Shown here piece by piece: positions 1-8,976 of a stretch of DNA of 64,000 nucleotides. The stretch's first letter is position 1. Every line of letters starts with the position of its first letter. The notes below the pieces were generated by a model, which did not search any database, was not told the DNA's origin, and saw only the letters and a list, made by a program, of their open reading frames with translations. A program made the translations under genes and the position numbers. Source of the DNA: Chitinolyticbacter meiyuanensis (GTDB lineage Bacteria; Pseudomonadota; Gammaproteobacteria; Burkholderiales; Chitinibacteraceae). Location: assembly GCF_008033135.1 (NCBI RefSeq), contig NZ_CP041335.1:3167925-3231924 (forward strand), written 5' to 3'.

Positions 1-468
1 TTCGAGGCGGGTCTCTATACCTCCGCCGACAATGCCAAGGCGCTGGCCGCCAATGATCTGCCCAAGGTGAAGAAGCTCACCGCCGTGGTCGCTGAAAGCT
101 GGCGGCCGGATGTCGCCACGCTGCAGAGCCTCGGCATGGCCAACGTTCTGCTGACGCAGAGCTGGGAATCGATGGTCGGCATGGTCTCCAAGCGCCGCGC
201 CGACGTACTGCTGGCGCCATTCCAGCCGACGCCGGACATGGCCTTGCAGATCGGCAGTGTGCGCTTTCTGCCCATTCCCAATGTCAAGGTCGGCCTGCAG
301 GGCTCGCGCCACCTGTTCGTCAGCCGCCTCGCGCCGCACGGTGCCGAAGTGGCCAAGGCCCTGGAGAAAGGGCTACTCATCCTGCGCGAGCGCGGCGTGC
401 TCAGCCGGGCCTATACTGAATCGGGCTTCTACAACACCCGCACCGACGACTGGAAGAAGCTGAACTGA
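1..468 (+). CDS. Periplasmic solute-binding-type protein, C-terminal part (5' end outside window)
   Basis: The reading frame is open from base 1 and stops at 468, so only the last 155 residues are visible and the true start lies upstream. The sequence has the look of the second lobe of a periplasmic type-2 binding protein: a hydrophobic strand, an N-V-L-L-T-Q-S-W-E segment, and R-A-D-V-L-L-A-P-F followed by a long helix near the C-terminus. Such proteins bind amino acids or other small ligands for ABC importers or sensors. No ligand can be assigned. A bidirectional hairpin at 492-514 separates it from the convergent GGDEF/EAL gene. Confidence 0.55.
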   Translation, partial: FEAGLYTSADNAKALAANDLPKVKKLTAVVAESWRPDVATLQSLGMANVLLTQSWESMVGMVSKRRADVLLAPFQPTPDMALQIGSVRFLPIPNVKVGLQGSRHLFVSRLAPHGAEVAKALEKGLLILRERGVLSRAYTESGFYNTRTDDWKKLN

Positions 469-491
469 CCGCCACGGCGGCACAATTGAAA

Positions 492-514
492 AAGGCCGGG
501 ATCAACCCGGCCTT
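492..514. terminator. Bidirectional intrinsic terminator
   Basis: A perfect 9-bp stem AAGGCCGGG / CCCGGCCTT with a 5-base loop lies between two convergent stop codons (468 and 534). A-rich sequence on the left and T-rich sequence on the right allow termination from both strands. Confidence 0.8.
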
Positions 515-533
515 GTCGTTTGTGCGGCCTGCC

Positions 534-2924
534 TCAGGACTGCAGCGTGGGGCTGGGCATGCCGATGTGGTAGCCCTGTAGATAGTCGACACCGATCTCG
601 CGCAGCACTTCGACAATGGCCTCACTCTCCACATACTCGGCAATGGTCTTGCGGCCCATGGCGTGTGCAATCTCATTGACCGCAATCACCATGTGCCGGC
701 TCACGGCATCGTCGACCACGTCGCGAATCAGGCTGCCGTCGATCTTGAGGTAATCCACCGGCAGGTTCTTCAGGTAGGTGAACGACGAGAAACCACTGCC
801 GAAATCGTCGAGCGCGAAACGGCAACCGCGGGCACGCAAGGCATCGATGAACTGCGTCGACTCCTGGATATTGGCAATCGCGCTGGTCTCGGTGATCTCG
901 AAGCAGATGCGCTGCGGCGTCACGCCCGAATGGTCGAGCCGCTCCATCACGAAATTCAGCGTCTGCCGGTTCAGCGACTTGCTCGACAGGTTGACCGACA
1001 ACATGGTGCTGGCCGGGCAGCCCTGCAGCACGTCGATCGCATGGGCGATCACCCAGCGATCGATGGTTGCCATCAGATCGTAGCGCTCGGCGGCCGGAAT
1101 GAAGGCGCCCGGCGAGATCACGCGGCCATCCTCGTCCACCAAACGCAGCAGCACCTCGAAGTGCGGCTCGCCGCGCGCCGGGTCGGTGGGCACGATGGGC
1201 TGGAAATAGAGCCGGAACCAGTCCTGCTCTGCCGCCTGGCGCAGCGTGGCCAGCAGTTGCAGTTCGTTGTGCCGCCCTTCCAGATTCTCGGCCGAGCCGC
1301 GATACCAGGCGAAGCGGTTACGCCCCGCCTCCTTGGCGGCGTAACAGGCCACGTCTGCCCGGCTCATCACATCCTGCGGCGCGCACATCTCGCGATCCAT
1401 GCGCACGAGCCCCATCGAGCCCGTCACCACGAAGGGCCGATCGCCCCAGACGAAACGGTACTGCTCCAGCGCCAGCAACACGTTCTGCGCCAACTGCTGC
1501 GCATAGCGCTCGTCGGCGTTCTCGACCAGGATGCCGAATTCGTCGCCGCCAAGCCGCCCGACCAGCACGCCTTCGGGCAGGTGTTCGCGGAATTTCTGTG
1601 CCAGCTGCCGCAACAGCTCGTCGCCCGCCTGGTGGCCGCAGGTATCGTTGACCAGCTTGAACTGGTCGAGATCGAGCTGCATCACCACCCGTGCCTCACC
1701 GTATTCCTGCACCAGATCGCGCGCGGTGGCGAGCGCGGCCATGAAGCCGCGGCGATTGGTCAGGCCGGTAAGCTCGTCGTGCATGGCCTGATAGGCCAGC
1801 CGCGCGGTCAGTGCCTCGGCAGCACTGATGTCGTGCAGCGCCACCACATAGCCCATGCCGCCGCCGGTATCGCCGATCGGCACGATGGCCATCTCGACGC
1901 GATAGTGTTCGCCGTGGCGGTTGGTGATGGTGGTCTTGACGGCACCCGGTGGCAATGCACCGGTCTGTGCCAACTGCAGCAGCGAGGCGAAATCCGCCTC
2001 GCCGGTATCGTCAAGTGTCACCACGATCTCGGTGATCGGCCGGCCGCGCGCTTCGGCGAAGGTCCAGCCGATCAGCTTTTCAGCTGCCGTATTGAGCAGC
2101 TTTACCCGGCCATCGGCAGTGGTGGTGAGGATGGCGTCGGCCACCGAGCGCAGCGTGACCTCCGCCAGCTCCTTCTCGCGCAACATCGCCTGCTGCGCCT
2201 CGTCGCGCTGGGCGTTGCCGATCTGCAGGTTGCGCCGCATGGTGTTGATGGCGTCGGTCAGCGTCTGCAGCTCGTCCTCGCCAGCGCGCTCGCGCGCCAG
2301 CACCAAGGGCGCAGTCAGCCGCTCGTAGTTGAAGCGGCGGGTGTAGTCGGCGATATGGCTGAGGTGGCGCGCAATCAGCCGGTGGTAAAGCCAGAGGAAG
2401 GCCAAGCCTGCCGTCATCATGCCGGAGCCCAGCAGCAGCAGCATGCGTCCCAGCTGCGACACCAGCTGCGCCTGCAGGCCATCGAGCGTATTGACGAGCT
2501 CCAGCTCGCCGAGCGGCACGTTCTTCTGCGTCAGCGGATGTTCATATTCGACCGTATAGCGCTTGCGGATCATGGTCGAACGCGAGTCGGGCAAGTGCCC
2601 GACCTCGTAGCGGGTACCGTCGGGCTCGACGAGCTCTGCCCAACCCACCACCTTGGTCTGCAGCAGCGAATTGAGCTGGGTGCGCACCGCCTCGGTATTC
2701 ACCAGCCACAGATTGACGGCGAGCTGCGGCCGCACGCTGCTAGACAGCCGGTCGAGATCCGCCTCGAGCCGCTGCAGGCTGCGTTGGTATTCGATGCGCA
2801 CCAGAATGATGGTCAGCGAGGCGGTCACCAACAGGCTGACCGCGATCACCGCAGCCACCATGCGCCAGGCAAGGCGGTTTTCGCGGTAGAACTCTCTGGC
2901 GCGGCGAAGGAGATTGTGCAGCAC
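534..2924 (-). CDS. Membrane-anchored PAS-GGDEF-EAL c-di-GMP signalling protein
   Basis: A 796-residue sensor. It has one membrane segment near residues 22-42, a periplasmic region, a second membrane segment near 161-181, then a HAMP-like linker. A PAS domain covers about 265-370, followed by a GGDEF domain (intact G-G-D-E-F near 460) and an EAL domain from about 575. The EAL signature reads E-V-L-L-R, which keeps the metal-binding Glu, and the loop-6 motif D-D-F-G-S-G-F is present. GGDEF domains make cyclic di-GMP and EAL domains hydrolyse it, and both look catalytically plausible here. The likely input is a periplasmic ligand plus a cytoplasmic PAS cofactor or ligand, but the signal is unknown. 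It is a single gene, convergent with the binding-protein gene. Confidence 0.9.
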   Translation of the reverse strand: MLHNLLRRAREFYRENRLAWRMVAAVIAVSLLVTASLTIILVRIEYQRSLQRLEADLDRLSSSVRPQLAVNLWLVNTEAVRTQLNSLLQTKVVGWAELVEPDGTRYEVGHLPDSRSTMIRKRYTVEYEHPLTQKNVPLGELELVNTLDGLQAQLVSQLGRMLLLLGSGMMTAGLAFLWLYHRLIARHLSHIADYTRRFNYERLTAPLVLARERAGEDELQTLTDAINTMRRNLQIGNAQRDEAQQAMLREKELAEVTLRSVADAILTTTADGRVKLLNTAAEKLIGWTFAEARGRPITEIVVTLDDTGEADFASLLQLAQTGALPPGAVKTTITNRHGEHYRVEMAIVPIGDTGGGMGYVVALHDISAAEALTARLAYQAMHDELTGLTNRRGFMAALATARDLVQEYGEARVVMQLDLDQFKLVNDTCGHQAGDELLRQLAQKFREHLPEGVLVGRLGGDEFGILVENADERYAQQLAQNVLLALEQYRFVWGDRPFVVTGSMGLVRMDREMCAPQDVMSRADVACYAAKEAGRNRFAWYRGSAENLEGRHNELQLLATLRQAAEQDWFRLYFQPIVPTDPARGEPHFEVLLRLVDEDGRVISPGAFIPAAERYDLMATIDRWVIAHAIDVLQGCPASTMLSVNLSSKSLNRQTLNFVMERLDHSGVTPQRICFEITETSAIANIQESTQFIDALRARGCRFALDDFGSGFSSFTYLKNLPVDYLKIDGSLIRDVVDDAVSRHMVIAVNEIAHAMGRKTIAEYVESEAIVEVLREIGVDYLQGYHIGMPSPTLQS

Positions 2925-3105
2925 GTTGCCCGGTGATCCGAATCATGGTTTTGCATTGCAGGATAATCGGTGGGCATCGCTGGCACAAATCGTAATGCAC
3001 GTGGATGCATCGCGACATCCGGCAGGCCAGCGCGGCCGGACGTCCGATTGCGTGACCGCGCCCACCCAGCGGTTCGGCGGGGGCGAACGGCGGCGGGCGA
3101 CGCGG

Positions 3106-3111
3106 TACAAT
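3106..3111 (+). promoter_or_regulatory. Candidate -10 box (TACAAT) for the small lipoprotein gene
   Basis: TACAATCGC lies 53 bases before the ATG at 3164. The same octamer TACAATCG occurs before smpB, folB and the lipoprotein at 10223. No good -35 is visible, so this is a candidate only. Confidence 0.35.
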
Positions 3112-3163
3112 CGCGCCACGCGCCCCACGAATGGCGCTCCAGACCTATAAACCGGGAGGAGTC

Positions 3164-3535
3164 ATGAAAACCATAGGCTTAGCTGCCACCCTGCTCGCCG
3201 CGCTGCTACTCAGTGCCTGCGAGCCCACGCCGGATCCTTCGCAGTCGCAGGCGCAGTCAGCGGCCGTGCAACCCACTCTGCCAGAACCCGCGCAACCCAA
3301 CCCACTGCTCGACAGCGCACCACCGGTATTCCTCGCCGTGGTCGGCGATTGCGGCAAGGTGTTGTTCGAAGGCGACACCTCAATGAGCGCAGCGGACTGC
3401 TTGGTCACAATCCGCAAACGGGCCACGGAAAAGGGCTTACCGGAGCTGACCGACGCTCAGCTCGGCGACATCAACATTGGCCATCGCTGGCGCTTCGAGC
3501 AGGAAAAAATCAAGCGCGAAGCAGCGGGTAAGTAA
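3164..3535 (+). CDS. Small predicted lipoprotein
   Basis: 123 residues. The ATG at 3164 follows a strong GGGAGG ribosome site. The N-terminus is a lipoprotein signal with lipobox L-L-L-S-A-C, so the mature protein would begin with a lipidated Cys near residue 18. A Pro/Gln/Ala-rich spacer follows, then a compact domain with two Cys (D-C-G-K-V and A-D-C-L-V) that could form a disulphide. No family is recognised. The last 26 bases overlap the 3' end of the convergent CPBP protease gene, so no terminator separates the two. Confidence 0.7.
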   Translation: MKTIGLAATLLAALLLSACEPTPDPSQSQAQSAAVQPTLPEPAQPNPLLDSAPPVFLAVVGDCGKVLFEGDTSMSAADCLVTIRKRATEKGLPELTDAQLGDINIGHRWRFEQEKIKREAAGK

Positions 3536-4325
3536 AACCGTAGAGATGGGCGGCGTTGAACAGGAAGTGCAGCGCAATCGCCGCCTCCAGCCGCCCACTC
3601 CACAGATAGGCAAGCCCGTAGCAAGCGCCGGCTACCGCGGCAAGCAAGGCGTAAACCACACCTCCACCGAAGTGCGCCAGACCGAATAGCGCCCCCGCTA
3701 CACTGCACGCCAGCAATGGCTTGCCCCAAGCCAAGGTCAGCCGGCGTTGCAGATAGAAGCGGAAGAACGCCTCCTCCGCCACACAGGTGATCAGCAAGTT
3801 GCACAGCGCCCACAGCCAGGCCCATCTCGGCCAGCCGGGCACCAGCGCGATCAGTCCTGCTGCCCATGCCAGCCCCAGCACGCCCGCCAGTACCACTGGC
3901 AACACTAGCAAGCGCCGAGACCAACTCCAGCGCTGCGCCCGGGCAAACGCCCAAGCAGGGCCACCCAACAACACCAGCGCAATCAGCACCTTGTCGAGGT
4001 TGAGATAGAGGTCGTAGGGCATGCTGTACGCACTGGCCTGCACTCCATCCAGCAACAGCGGATTGCGCACGCCGGGCCAGACATGGATTGCCGCGCTGAC
4101 CGCCCAGATCGTGAACAGCAGGTGCCAGACCCAATGCGGTCGGCGATCCATCAGGCTTCGCAAGAGCCAACCCGCCATCGCCATCGGCACGATCCACCAT
4201 GCCAGCCAGCCGCCAGCCAGCGCAATCGCCAGTGCCACCAGGCCCAGCACGACGACAGCCGAGCCACGCCACCACAATGCCGCCGCGGTGGCCCCGACCG
4301 GGACAGCCAGCCAATACGGATCCAT
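3510..4325 (-). CDS. CPBP-family intramembrane metalloprotease
   Basis: 271 residues, rich in hydrophobic helices (about seven or eight). The CPBP (Abi/CAAX protease) motifs are in order: E-E-A-F-F-R-F, which gives the two Glu and Arg of motif 1; F-G-L-A-H-F, the His of motif 2; and H-F-L-F-N-A-A-H, the His/Asn of motif 3. Members are membrane-embedded metal proteases, and some are bacteriocin-immunity or processing factors. The substrate is unknown. An in-frame start ten codons upstream exists, but M-D-P-Y-W gives a cleaner membrane start and lies downstream of the parvulin terminator. The 3' end overlaps the convergent lipoprotein gene. Confidence 0.85.
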   Translation of the reverse strand: MDPYWLAVPVGATAAALWWRGSAVVVLGLVALAIALAGGWLAWWIVPMAMAGWLLRSLMDRRPHWVWHLLFTIWAVSAAIHVWPGVRNPLLLDGVQASAYSMPYDLYLNLDKVLIALVLLGGPAWAFARAQRWSWSRRLLVLPVVLAGVLGLAWAAGLIALVPGWPRWAWLWALCNLLITCVAEEAFFRFYLQRRLTLAWGKPLLACSVAGALFGLAHFGGGVVYALLAAVAGACYGLAYLWSGRLEAAIALHFLFNAAHLYGFTYPLLRA

Positions 4326-4342
4326 GCTCCGCTCCAAACAAA

Positions 4343-4366
4343 ACGCCCCGCACAAGGCGGGGCGTG
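4343..4366 (-). terminator. Intrinsic terminator after the parvulin gene
   Basis: An 8-bp GC stem CGCCCCGC / GCGGGGCG with a 5-base loop is followed on the minus strand by a T-rich run. It sits between the parvulin stop (4383) and the CPBP start (4325), closing the yciB-yciI-bolA-parvulin cluster. Confidence 0.8.
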
Positions 4367-4382
4367 ATGACCTGATCCGGAA

Positions 4383-5156
4383 TTACTGGATCTTGGCCTT
4401 CTTGACCAGATCGTCGACGTACTGTTGCACCTTGCGGCCTTGCAGCTCGCGCTGCAGTTCCGGCTTCACTTCGTCGAAACTCGGACCCTTGGCATCGCGC
4501 ACGTCGTCGAGCTTGATGATGTGCCAGCCGAATTGCGACTTCACCGGCTCGGACAGCTTGCCCTTCTGCAGTTCCTTCAGCGCATTGCCGAATTCCGGCA
4601 CGAAGGAGTTCGGGTTGGCCCAACCGAGATCGCCGCCGTTCTGGCCACTGTTCTTGTCGATCGACTTTTCCTTGGCGATGTCATCGAACTTCTTGCCCTT
4701 CTTCAGATCGGCCAGGATGTCCTGTGCGGTCTTCTCGTCGGCAACCAGGATGTGGCGTGCCTTGTATTCCTTGCCCGAGAAGTTGACCTTGATGCGGTCA
4801 TACTCTTTCTTCAGGTCGGCTTCGGAAACCGGGTTGGCCTTGACGTAGTCATTGATCAGCGAGCCGACCAGCACTTGCTGGCGCGCGAGATCGAGACGGG
4901 TCTTCACGTCGGCATTCTTTTCCAGGCCCTTCTTGGCGGCTTCCTGGGCCAGTACTTCATTGCGAACCAGCTCTTCCTTCACCTTGGCACGCAGTTCCGG
5001 GCTGTCCTTCTGGCCACGCTCGGTGACCTGCTTCACGAAGAAGTCCGCACGGTTGTCCGGGATGGCCACGCCGTTCACGGTAGCGACCGCAGCGACTGCA
5101 CCGGTGGCAGCCAGGGCCAGGGAAACGGCAACAACGATTTTCTTGGTTTGACGCAT
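4383..5156 (-). CDS. Periplasmic parvulin-type peptidyl-prolyl cis-trans isomerase
   Basis: 257 residues with a Sec signal peptide of about 22 residues. An N-terminal SurA/PrsA-like helical chaperone region follows, then a parvulin domain near 130-225 with K-A-R-H-I-L-V, G-G-D-L-G-W and F-G-W-H-I-I-K. It would help exported and outer-membrane proteins fold. It sits downstream of bolA in a cluster order (yciB, yciI, bolA, parvulin) common in betaproteobacteria, and a strong terminator follows it. The name ppiC/prsA would be a guess, so none is given. Confidence 0.92.
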   Translation of the reverse strand: MRQTKKIVVAVSLALAATGAVAAVATVNGVAIPDNRADFFVKQVTERGQKDSPELRAKVKEELVRNEVLAQEAAKKGLEKNADVKTRLDLARQQVLVGSLINDYVKANPVSEADLKKEYDRIKVNFSGKEYKARHILVADEKTAQDILADLKKGKKFDDIAKEKSIDKNSGQNGGDLGWANPNSFVPEFGNALKELQKGKLSEPVKSQFGWHIIKLDDVRDAKGPSFDEVKPELQRELQGRKVQQYVDDLVKKAKIQ

Positions 5157-5207
5157 TATTGCTTGGTCCTTCTCGGGAAAGTGCAGCTGAACTGCGGTTG
5201 ATTCGAT

Positions 5208-5474
5208 TCAGAATTCGTCCGGGGTCAGCGCCCGGATCTGCAGCGCATGGATGCGTGACGGAATCAGGTCGGCCAACAGGTTATAGATACGGCGATGGCG
5301 CGCCAAGGCCGTCTGACCGGTAAAGACAGCCGACACCACCGTGAGTTCGAAGTGCCCGCCGCCACTGGCAGCACCGGCGTGGCCGGCATGCGCAGCGCTG
5401 TCGTCGTGTACATCGAGCGATTCGGGTTCGAGCACGGCCAAGCGTTGCTGGATTTCGGCAATCAGCTCCATCAC
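5208..5474 (-). CDS. BolA-family protein
   Basis: 88 residues with the BolA fold signature: a helix, then H-F-E-L-T-V-V-S and the R-H-R-R-I-Y-N-L-L segment, ending in [10 protein letters not shown]. BolA proteins bind DNA or partner with monothiol glutaredoxins through [2Fe-2S] clusters. The conserved C-terminal His of I-H-A-L is a candidate cluster ligand. A Gly/Ala/His-rich loop near residues 26-40 is slightly long. The start overlaps the stop of the upstream yciI-like gene by four bases, so the two are probably translationally coupled. Confidence 0.92.
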   Translation of the reverse strand: MMELIAEIQQRLAVLEPESLDVHDDSAAHAGHAGAASGGGHFELTVVSAVFTGQTALARHRRIYNLLADLIPSRIHALQIRALTPDEF

Positions 5475-5773
5475 GGCAGCACGTGCTTGAATGGCTTCAC
5501 CGTCACCGCTTGGTACACACCGGAGACGCGATACGGATCCGCCTCAGCCCAGGCCGCGGCGTCGGCCAGCGAGGCGAACTCGGCAACGATCAGACTGCCG
5601 GAAAAACCGGCCGGGCTTGGGTCGATGCTGTCGACGGCCGGAAACGGACCCGCCAGAACCAGCCGGCCTTCGTTCTTCAGCGCGTCTAGCCGCGCCAGAT
5701 GCGCCGGCCGCTGTGCCAGACGGTCGGCAAGGCTCTCGGGTTTGTCGGTAGCCATGATGGCGTACAGCATCAC
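5471..5773 (-). CDS. YciI-family protein
   Basis: 100 residues with a dimeric alpha+beta barrel fold: an N-terminal strand, the R-P-A-H-L-A-R-L helix, G-R-L-V-L-A-G-P-F, and W-A-E-A-D-P-Y. The His in the first helix and Asp-Pro near the end match the conserved pocket of the YciI/YCII family. The function is poorly defined even in studied members. It overlaps yciB upstream and bolA downstream by four bases each, so the three form one operon. Confidence 0.92.
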   Translation of the reverse strand: MMLYAIMATDKPESLADRLAQRPAHLARLDALKNEGRLVLAGPFPAVDSIDPSPAGFSGSLIVAEFASLADAAAWAEADPYRVSGVYQAVTVKPFKHVLP

Positions 5774-6333
5774 TTGTCGTCCGTCAGCGGCTTGGTCGGT
5801 GCGTCATCCTGCAGGTGGCGCGACAGCATCAGCCCCACACCAACCATGAAGGCCAGCGTCAGCCCCAGCGTGCCAAAGGTCTTGAATTTGACCCAGGTCT
5901 CTTCGCTGTAACTGAAGGCCACGAACAGGTTGATCACGCCCATCACCGCAAAGAAGGTGACGAAGGACCAGGTGACACGACTCCAGATCGGTGCCGGCAA
6001 CGACAGTTGTTGCCCCATCACCACCTGGATCAGATCCCTGCCCTTCCACAGCTTGGCCACGCCCAGTACCAGGGCAAAGGCCCAGTAGAGGGCGGTGGGC
6101 TTCCACAGGATGAAGGTCTTGTCATGTAGCAGCAGCGTGGCGCCGCCGAGCACTGCGATCAGGCCGAAGCTGATCCACAGCGTGAGCTCCACCTTGCGCC
6201 AGCGCAGCCAGGAGAAGACCACCTGCAGCGCCGTCGCGGCAATCGCCACGCCGGTGGCGACATAGAGATCCTTGGTGGCGATGTAGACGCCAAAGAAAAT
6301 CAGGATGGGGAAGAGATCGAAGAGAAACTTCAT
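5770..6333 (-). CDS. yciB: Inner-membrane septation protein A (YciB/IspZ family)
   Basis: 187 residues with five or six membrane helices. [10 protein letters not shown] at the N-terminus is the hallmark start of this family, so I chose the ATG at 6333 although the frame stays open to 6591. The upstream extension has no family similarity and crosses a terminator hairpin. In enterobacteria YciB acts at the cell envelope and division site; in Shigella IspZ affects intracellular spread. It is the first gene of the yciB-yciI-bolA-parvulin cluster. Confidence 0.93.
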   Translation of the reverse strand: MKFLFDLFPILIFFGVYIATKDLYVATGVAIAATALQVVFSWLRWRKVELTLWISFGLIAVLGGATLLLHDKTFILWKPTALYWAFALVLGVAKLWKGRDLIQVVMGQQLSLPAPIWSRVTWSFVTFFAVMGVINLFVAFSYSEETWVKFKTFGTLGLTLAFMVGVGLMLSRHLQDDAPTKPLTDDK

Positions 6334-6415
6334 TGGGCAGCGGGACCGATGCGATGGCGCATTATGCAGCGCGCCCTGTTGCGAATACAAGGCAGTACCA
6401 CCGGTCGCAAAGCGC

Positions 6416-6446
6416 AAAAAAAAAGCGCCATGCGGGACATGGCGCT
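6416..6446 (-). terminator. Intrinsic terminator downstream of the 4.5S RNA gene
   Basis: A perfect 9-bp inverted repeat AGCGCCATG / CATGGCGCT with a 5-base loop is followed on the minus strand by a nine-T run. It lies between the SRP RNA gene and yciB, so it probably ends transcripts coming from the SRP RNA side. Confidence 0.8.
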
Positions 6447-6620
6447 CAATTACCACTGGAGATACACGAAGCATCAGCTTGCGGAACCCATATTGCGCGC
6501 CATCCGGCCCGGCCGCCTTGACCGGGATCAATTTTATTTCTGGCTTTTCAAGAATATTTGAAGGAACTGCTGAGCGACCATGAATGAACAAAATTTCATC
6601 ATCGCGGGGAATGGGGAGGT

Positions 6621-6715
6621 GGCGAGCCTGACCCCCGGCACTGGCATCAAAAGCTGTGGCTGCTTCCTTCCGGACCTGACCAGGTTCACCTTCTAGCCAT
6701 GCGGGGAGACCCGCC
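6621..6715 (-). ncRNA. ffs: 4.5S signal recognition particle RNA (small bacterial SRP RNA)
   Basis: The minus strand contains the invariant apical core CAGGTCCGGAAGGAAGCAGC, including the GGAA tetraloop region and the asymmetric loop bound by Ffh. The ends pair: 5' GGCGGGTCT with 3' AGGCTCGCC, with two G-U wobbles, which fixes the boundaries at about 95 nt. The RNA binds Ffh and directs co-translational membrane targeting. The apparent terminator is 175 bases further on, so a long 3' trailer or a second transcript is possible. Confidence 0.95.
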
Positions 6716-6754
6716 GTAGAGGAGTGAAACTATATCACGTTTGCCTCAACCCGC

Positions 6755-7738
6755 CTACGCTGGCGTGCGATCACCGGCCACACAGGTCTCGAAACGCTGG
6801 CGTAGCATCGCCAACGGCTGAGGTTGCGCCAACAGCCAATGCAGCTTCACCAGCGCCGCCTCGGGCGTCATGTCGCCACCGCTCCACAAACCCGCTGCTG
6901 CCAGCGCGTTGCCGGCCGCGTATTGCCCCATGGCGACCGTACCGCGCGGGCATGCGGTCAGATTGACCATCGGGATACGCCCAGCCAATCGGGTCAGCAC
7001 CTCGAGCAAGGCCGGGTGCGCCGGCGCGTTGCCGCTGCCATAGGTAGACAGCAGCAGCCCATCCGGTGGCGATTGCCGCAACTGGGCGGCCAGCCAGTCG
7101 GCATTGCATCCAGGCGCCAATGTCAGATGCAGCACACGCGCATCGGCCGCCAGCGGCTGTAACGGCTCGCCAATCGTCAATGCGTTGCTGGTCATTGCCA
7201 GTTGCCACCCGCCAGCCTCAAACACCGCGAGCGCCGCCGCGTTCGGCGCGGAAAATGCGTCCAGTGCGTCGCAGTCCATCTTGCGCACCCGGGTAGCCGG
7301 CCACAGCCGACCGGCGAATACGACGCCGATGGTGGCCTGATGGGCAGATTCCAGCCATGCCAGTGCGGCCGCCACGTTGCGCGGCGCATCGCTTTCGGCT
7401 GCGCCCCATGGGCGCATGGCGCCAGTCAGCAGCACCGGCTTGCCCAGCCCTTGCAGCTGATAAGCCAGGGCCGCCGCCGTCCAGGCCAGCGTGTCAGTAC
7501 CGTGCAGCACCAGAAAACCGTCGTAGCCTTCAGCGGATTCGGCAACATCCTGTGCGATCCGCACCCAGTCTGCCGGCGTCATGCTGCTGGAATCGAGCAG
7601 CTGCACATATTCGTGGACGTCGACATATGGGTATTGCCGCATCAACTCACCGGCGAGCCAGCCAGGTGCCGTTGCCAGTCCGTGCGGGCCGGGGCGCATG
7701 CCGATGGTACCGCCGGTATGGATCACCCTGATGCGCAT
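6755..7738 (-). CDS. Asparaginase (type I-like)
   Basis: 327 residues. The first catalytic Thr lies in H-T-G-G-T-I-G-M at residues 7-14, and the second in L-H-G-T-D-T-L-A-W near 78-86, both diagnostic of the asparaginase/glutaminase family. There is no signal peptide, so a cytoplasmic type I (AnsA-like) enzyme that hydrolyses L-asparagine to aspartate and ammonia is most likely. The gene is divergent from smpB with a short shared upstream region. Confidence 0.92.
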   Translation of the reverse strand: MRIRVIHTGGTIGMRPGPHGLATAPGWLAGELMRQYPYVDVHEYVQLLDSSSMTPADWVRIAQDVAESAEGYDGFLVLHGTDTLAWTAAALAYQLQGLGKPVLLTGAMRPWGAAESDAPRNVAAALAWLESAHQATIGVVFAGRLWPATRVRKMDCDALDAFSAPNAAALAVFEAGGWQLAMTSNALTIGEPLQPLAADARVLHLTLAPGCNADWLAAQLRQSPPDGLLLSTYGSGNAPAHPALLEVLTRLAGRIPMVNLTACPRGTVAMGQYAAGNALAAAGLWSGGDMTPEAALVKLHWLLAQPQPLAMLRQRFETCVAGDRTPA

Positions 7739-7777
7739 GGCCTTGCCTCTCGGTAGGCCAGTGGCGGCCTGTCTGGT

Positions 7778-7783
7778 TACAAT
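7778..7783 (+). promoter_or_regulatory. Candidate -10 box (TACAAT) for smpB
   Basis: TACAATCGC lies 27 bases before the smpB ATG, at a good distance for a short leader. The -35 region is weak. The same motif occurs at three other intergenic sites in the window. Confidence 0.45.
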
Positions 7784-7809
7784 CGCGGTTTACCTTCAAG
7801 CCCCACGCC

Positions 7810-8265
7810 ATGACCATCGTCGACAATCGCAAGGCCTTTCACGAGTACTTCATCGAGGAACGCTACGAGGCGGGCCTCGTGCTGGAAGGCTGGGAAGTGA
7901 AGGCGATCCGTGCGGGCCGCGTGCAGCTCAAGGAAGCCTACGTCAATTACGCCAAGGGCGATTTCTGGCTGCTGGGCGCACACATTTCGCCGCTCGTCAC
8001 CGCCTCCACCCATATCAATCCCGACCCGGTCCGCGCCCGCAAGCTGCTGCTGCATCGCCGCGAAATCGACAAGCTGGCCGGCCTCGTCGCCCGCTCCGGT
8101 TACACCGTCGCAGCGCTCAACCTGCACTACACCAAGGGCCGCATCAAACTGGAAGTGGGGCTCGCCAAGGGCAAGAAGCTGCACGACAAGCGTCAGAGTG
8201 AGAAGGATCGCGAATGGCAGCGCGAGAAGCAGCGCCTGGTTCGCGACACCGCCAAGCGTGGCTGA
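7810..8265 (+). CDS. smpB: SsrA-binding protein SmpB
   Basis: 151 residues, full length for the family. It has the N-R-K-A-F-H-E-Y-F start, [10 protein letters not shown] and [10 protein letters not shown], and a basic C-terminal tail (D-K-R-Q-S-E-K then K-R-G) that becomes helical in the ribosomal decoding centre. It binds tmRNA and is essential for trans-translation rescue of stalled ribosomes. No tmRNA gene is visible in this window. It is convergent with plsY, with three bases between the stops. Confidence 0.97.
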   Translation: MTIVDNRKAFHEYFIEERYEAGLVLEGWEVKAIRAGRVQLKEAYVNYAKGDFWLLGAHISPLVTASTHINPDPVRARKLLLHRREIDKLAGLVARSGYTVAALNLHYTKGRIKLEVGLAKGKKLHDKRQSEKDREWQREKQRLVRDTAKRG

Positions 8266-8268
8266 ATA

Positions 8269-8889
8269 TCAGCGCGTAGCGTCGTCGTCGAGGCCTTCGC
8301 CGATTTTGCCTTCCTTGCCGGAAAACAGGTCGCGGATGTTCTGATGATGGCGTGCGATCAGCAGCACGGAGATCGCCAGCGTCGCCCATAGATAATCACG
8401 CTCCGGCATCAGCCACGCCGTGAGCAGCGGCGCCAGCACCGCAGCGGTCAACGCGGCCAGCGACGAAATTTTGAAGCCTTTGGCGATCACCAGCCACACG
8501 ACAAGCACCATCAGGCCAACGCGCCAATCGAGCGCGATCAGGATGCCGGCCGCCGTCGCCACACCCTTGCCGCCGCGAAAACCGAAGAATACCGGCCAGA
8601 GATGGCCAATGAAGGCGGCAAGCGCCACCAGCGCGATATCGCGCACCGACAGGCCAAGCCGGGGCGCCAACCACAGCGCCAGAAACACCGCCAGCCAGCC
8701 CTTCAGCGCATCGCCGAGCAAGGTCAGCAATGCGGCCTTCTTGTTGCCGCTGCGCAGCACGTTGGTGGCACCGGGATTACCCGAACCGTAAGTACGCGGG
8801 TCGGCCATGCCCAAGGCGCGCGATACGATTACGGCAAAGGAAAGTGATCCGATCAGATAGGCCGCCGCGATGGCGATTAGCGGTGTCAT
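8269..8889 (-). CDS. plsY: Acyl-phosphate:glycerol-3-phosphate acyltransferase PlsY
   Basis: 206 residues with about five membrane helices. PlsY motifs are present: G-S-L-S-F-A near the start, G-S-G-N-P-G-A-T-N, and the glycine-rich F-R-G-G-K-G-V-A-T. It transfers acyl groups from acyl-phosphate to glycerol-3-phosphate in the inner membrane, the first step of phospholipid synthesis. I start at M-T-P-L-I because the 17 codons upstream are not family-like. It is divergent from folB. Confidence 0.95.
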   Translation of the reverse strand: MTPLIAIAAAYLIGSLSFAVIVSRALGMADPRTYGSGNPGATNVLRSGNKKAALLTLLGDALKGWLAVFLALWLAPRLGLSVRDIALVALAAFIGHLWPVFFGFRGGKGVATAAGILIALDWRVGLMVLVVWLVIAKGFKISSLAALTAAVLAPLLTAWLMPERDYLWATLAISVLLIARHHQNIRDLFSGKEGKIGEGLDDDATR

Positions 8890-8901
8890 TGCAAAATCCA
8901 C

Positions 8902-8907
8902 TACAAT
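8902..8907 (+). promoter_or_regulatory. Candidate -10 box (TACAAT) for folB
   Basis: TACAATCG lies in the 87-base plsY/folB divergent intergenic region, 75 bases before the folB ATG. The -35 is poor. It is one of four TACAATCG sites in the first 10 kb. Confidence 0.35.
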
Positions 8908-8976
8908 CGAGTGCTCGGCATTGTAAGGCATCTGGCGCAAGCGGCGTCAAACCCGCCCCCGCCTGTCGGCGAAATC

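Noticed and set aside
6334-6591. Upstream extension of the yciB frame
   Set aside because: It crosses a strong terminator and has no resemblance to the family, whose proteins start at M-K-F-L-F-D.
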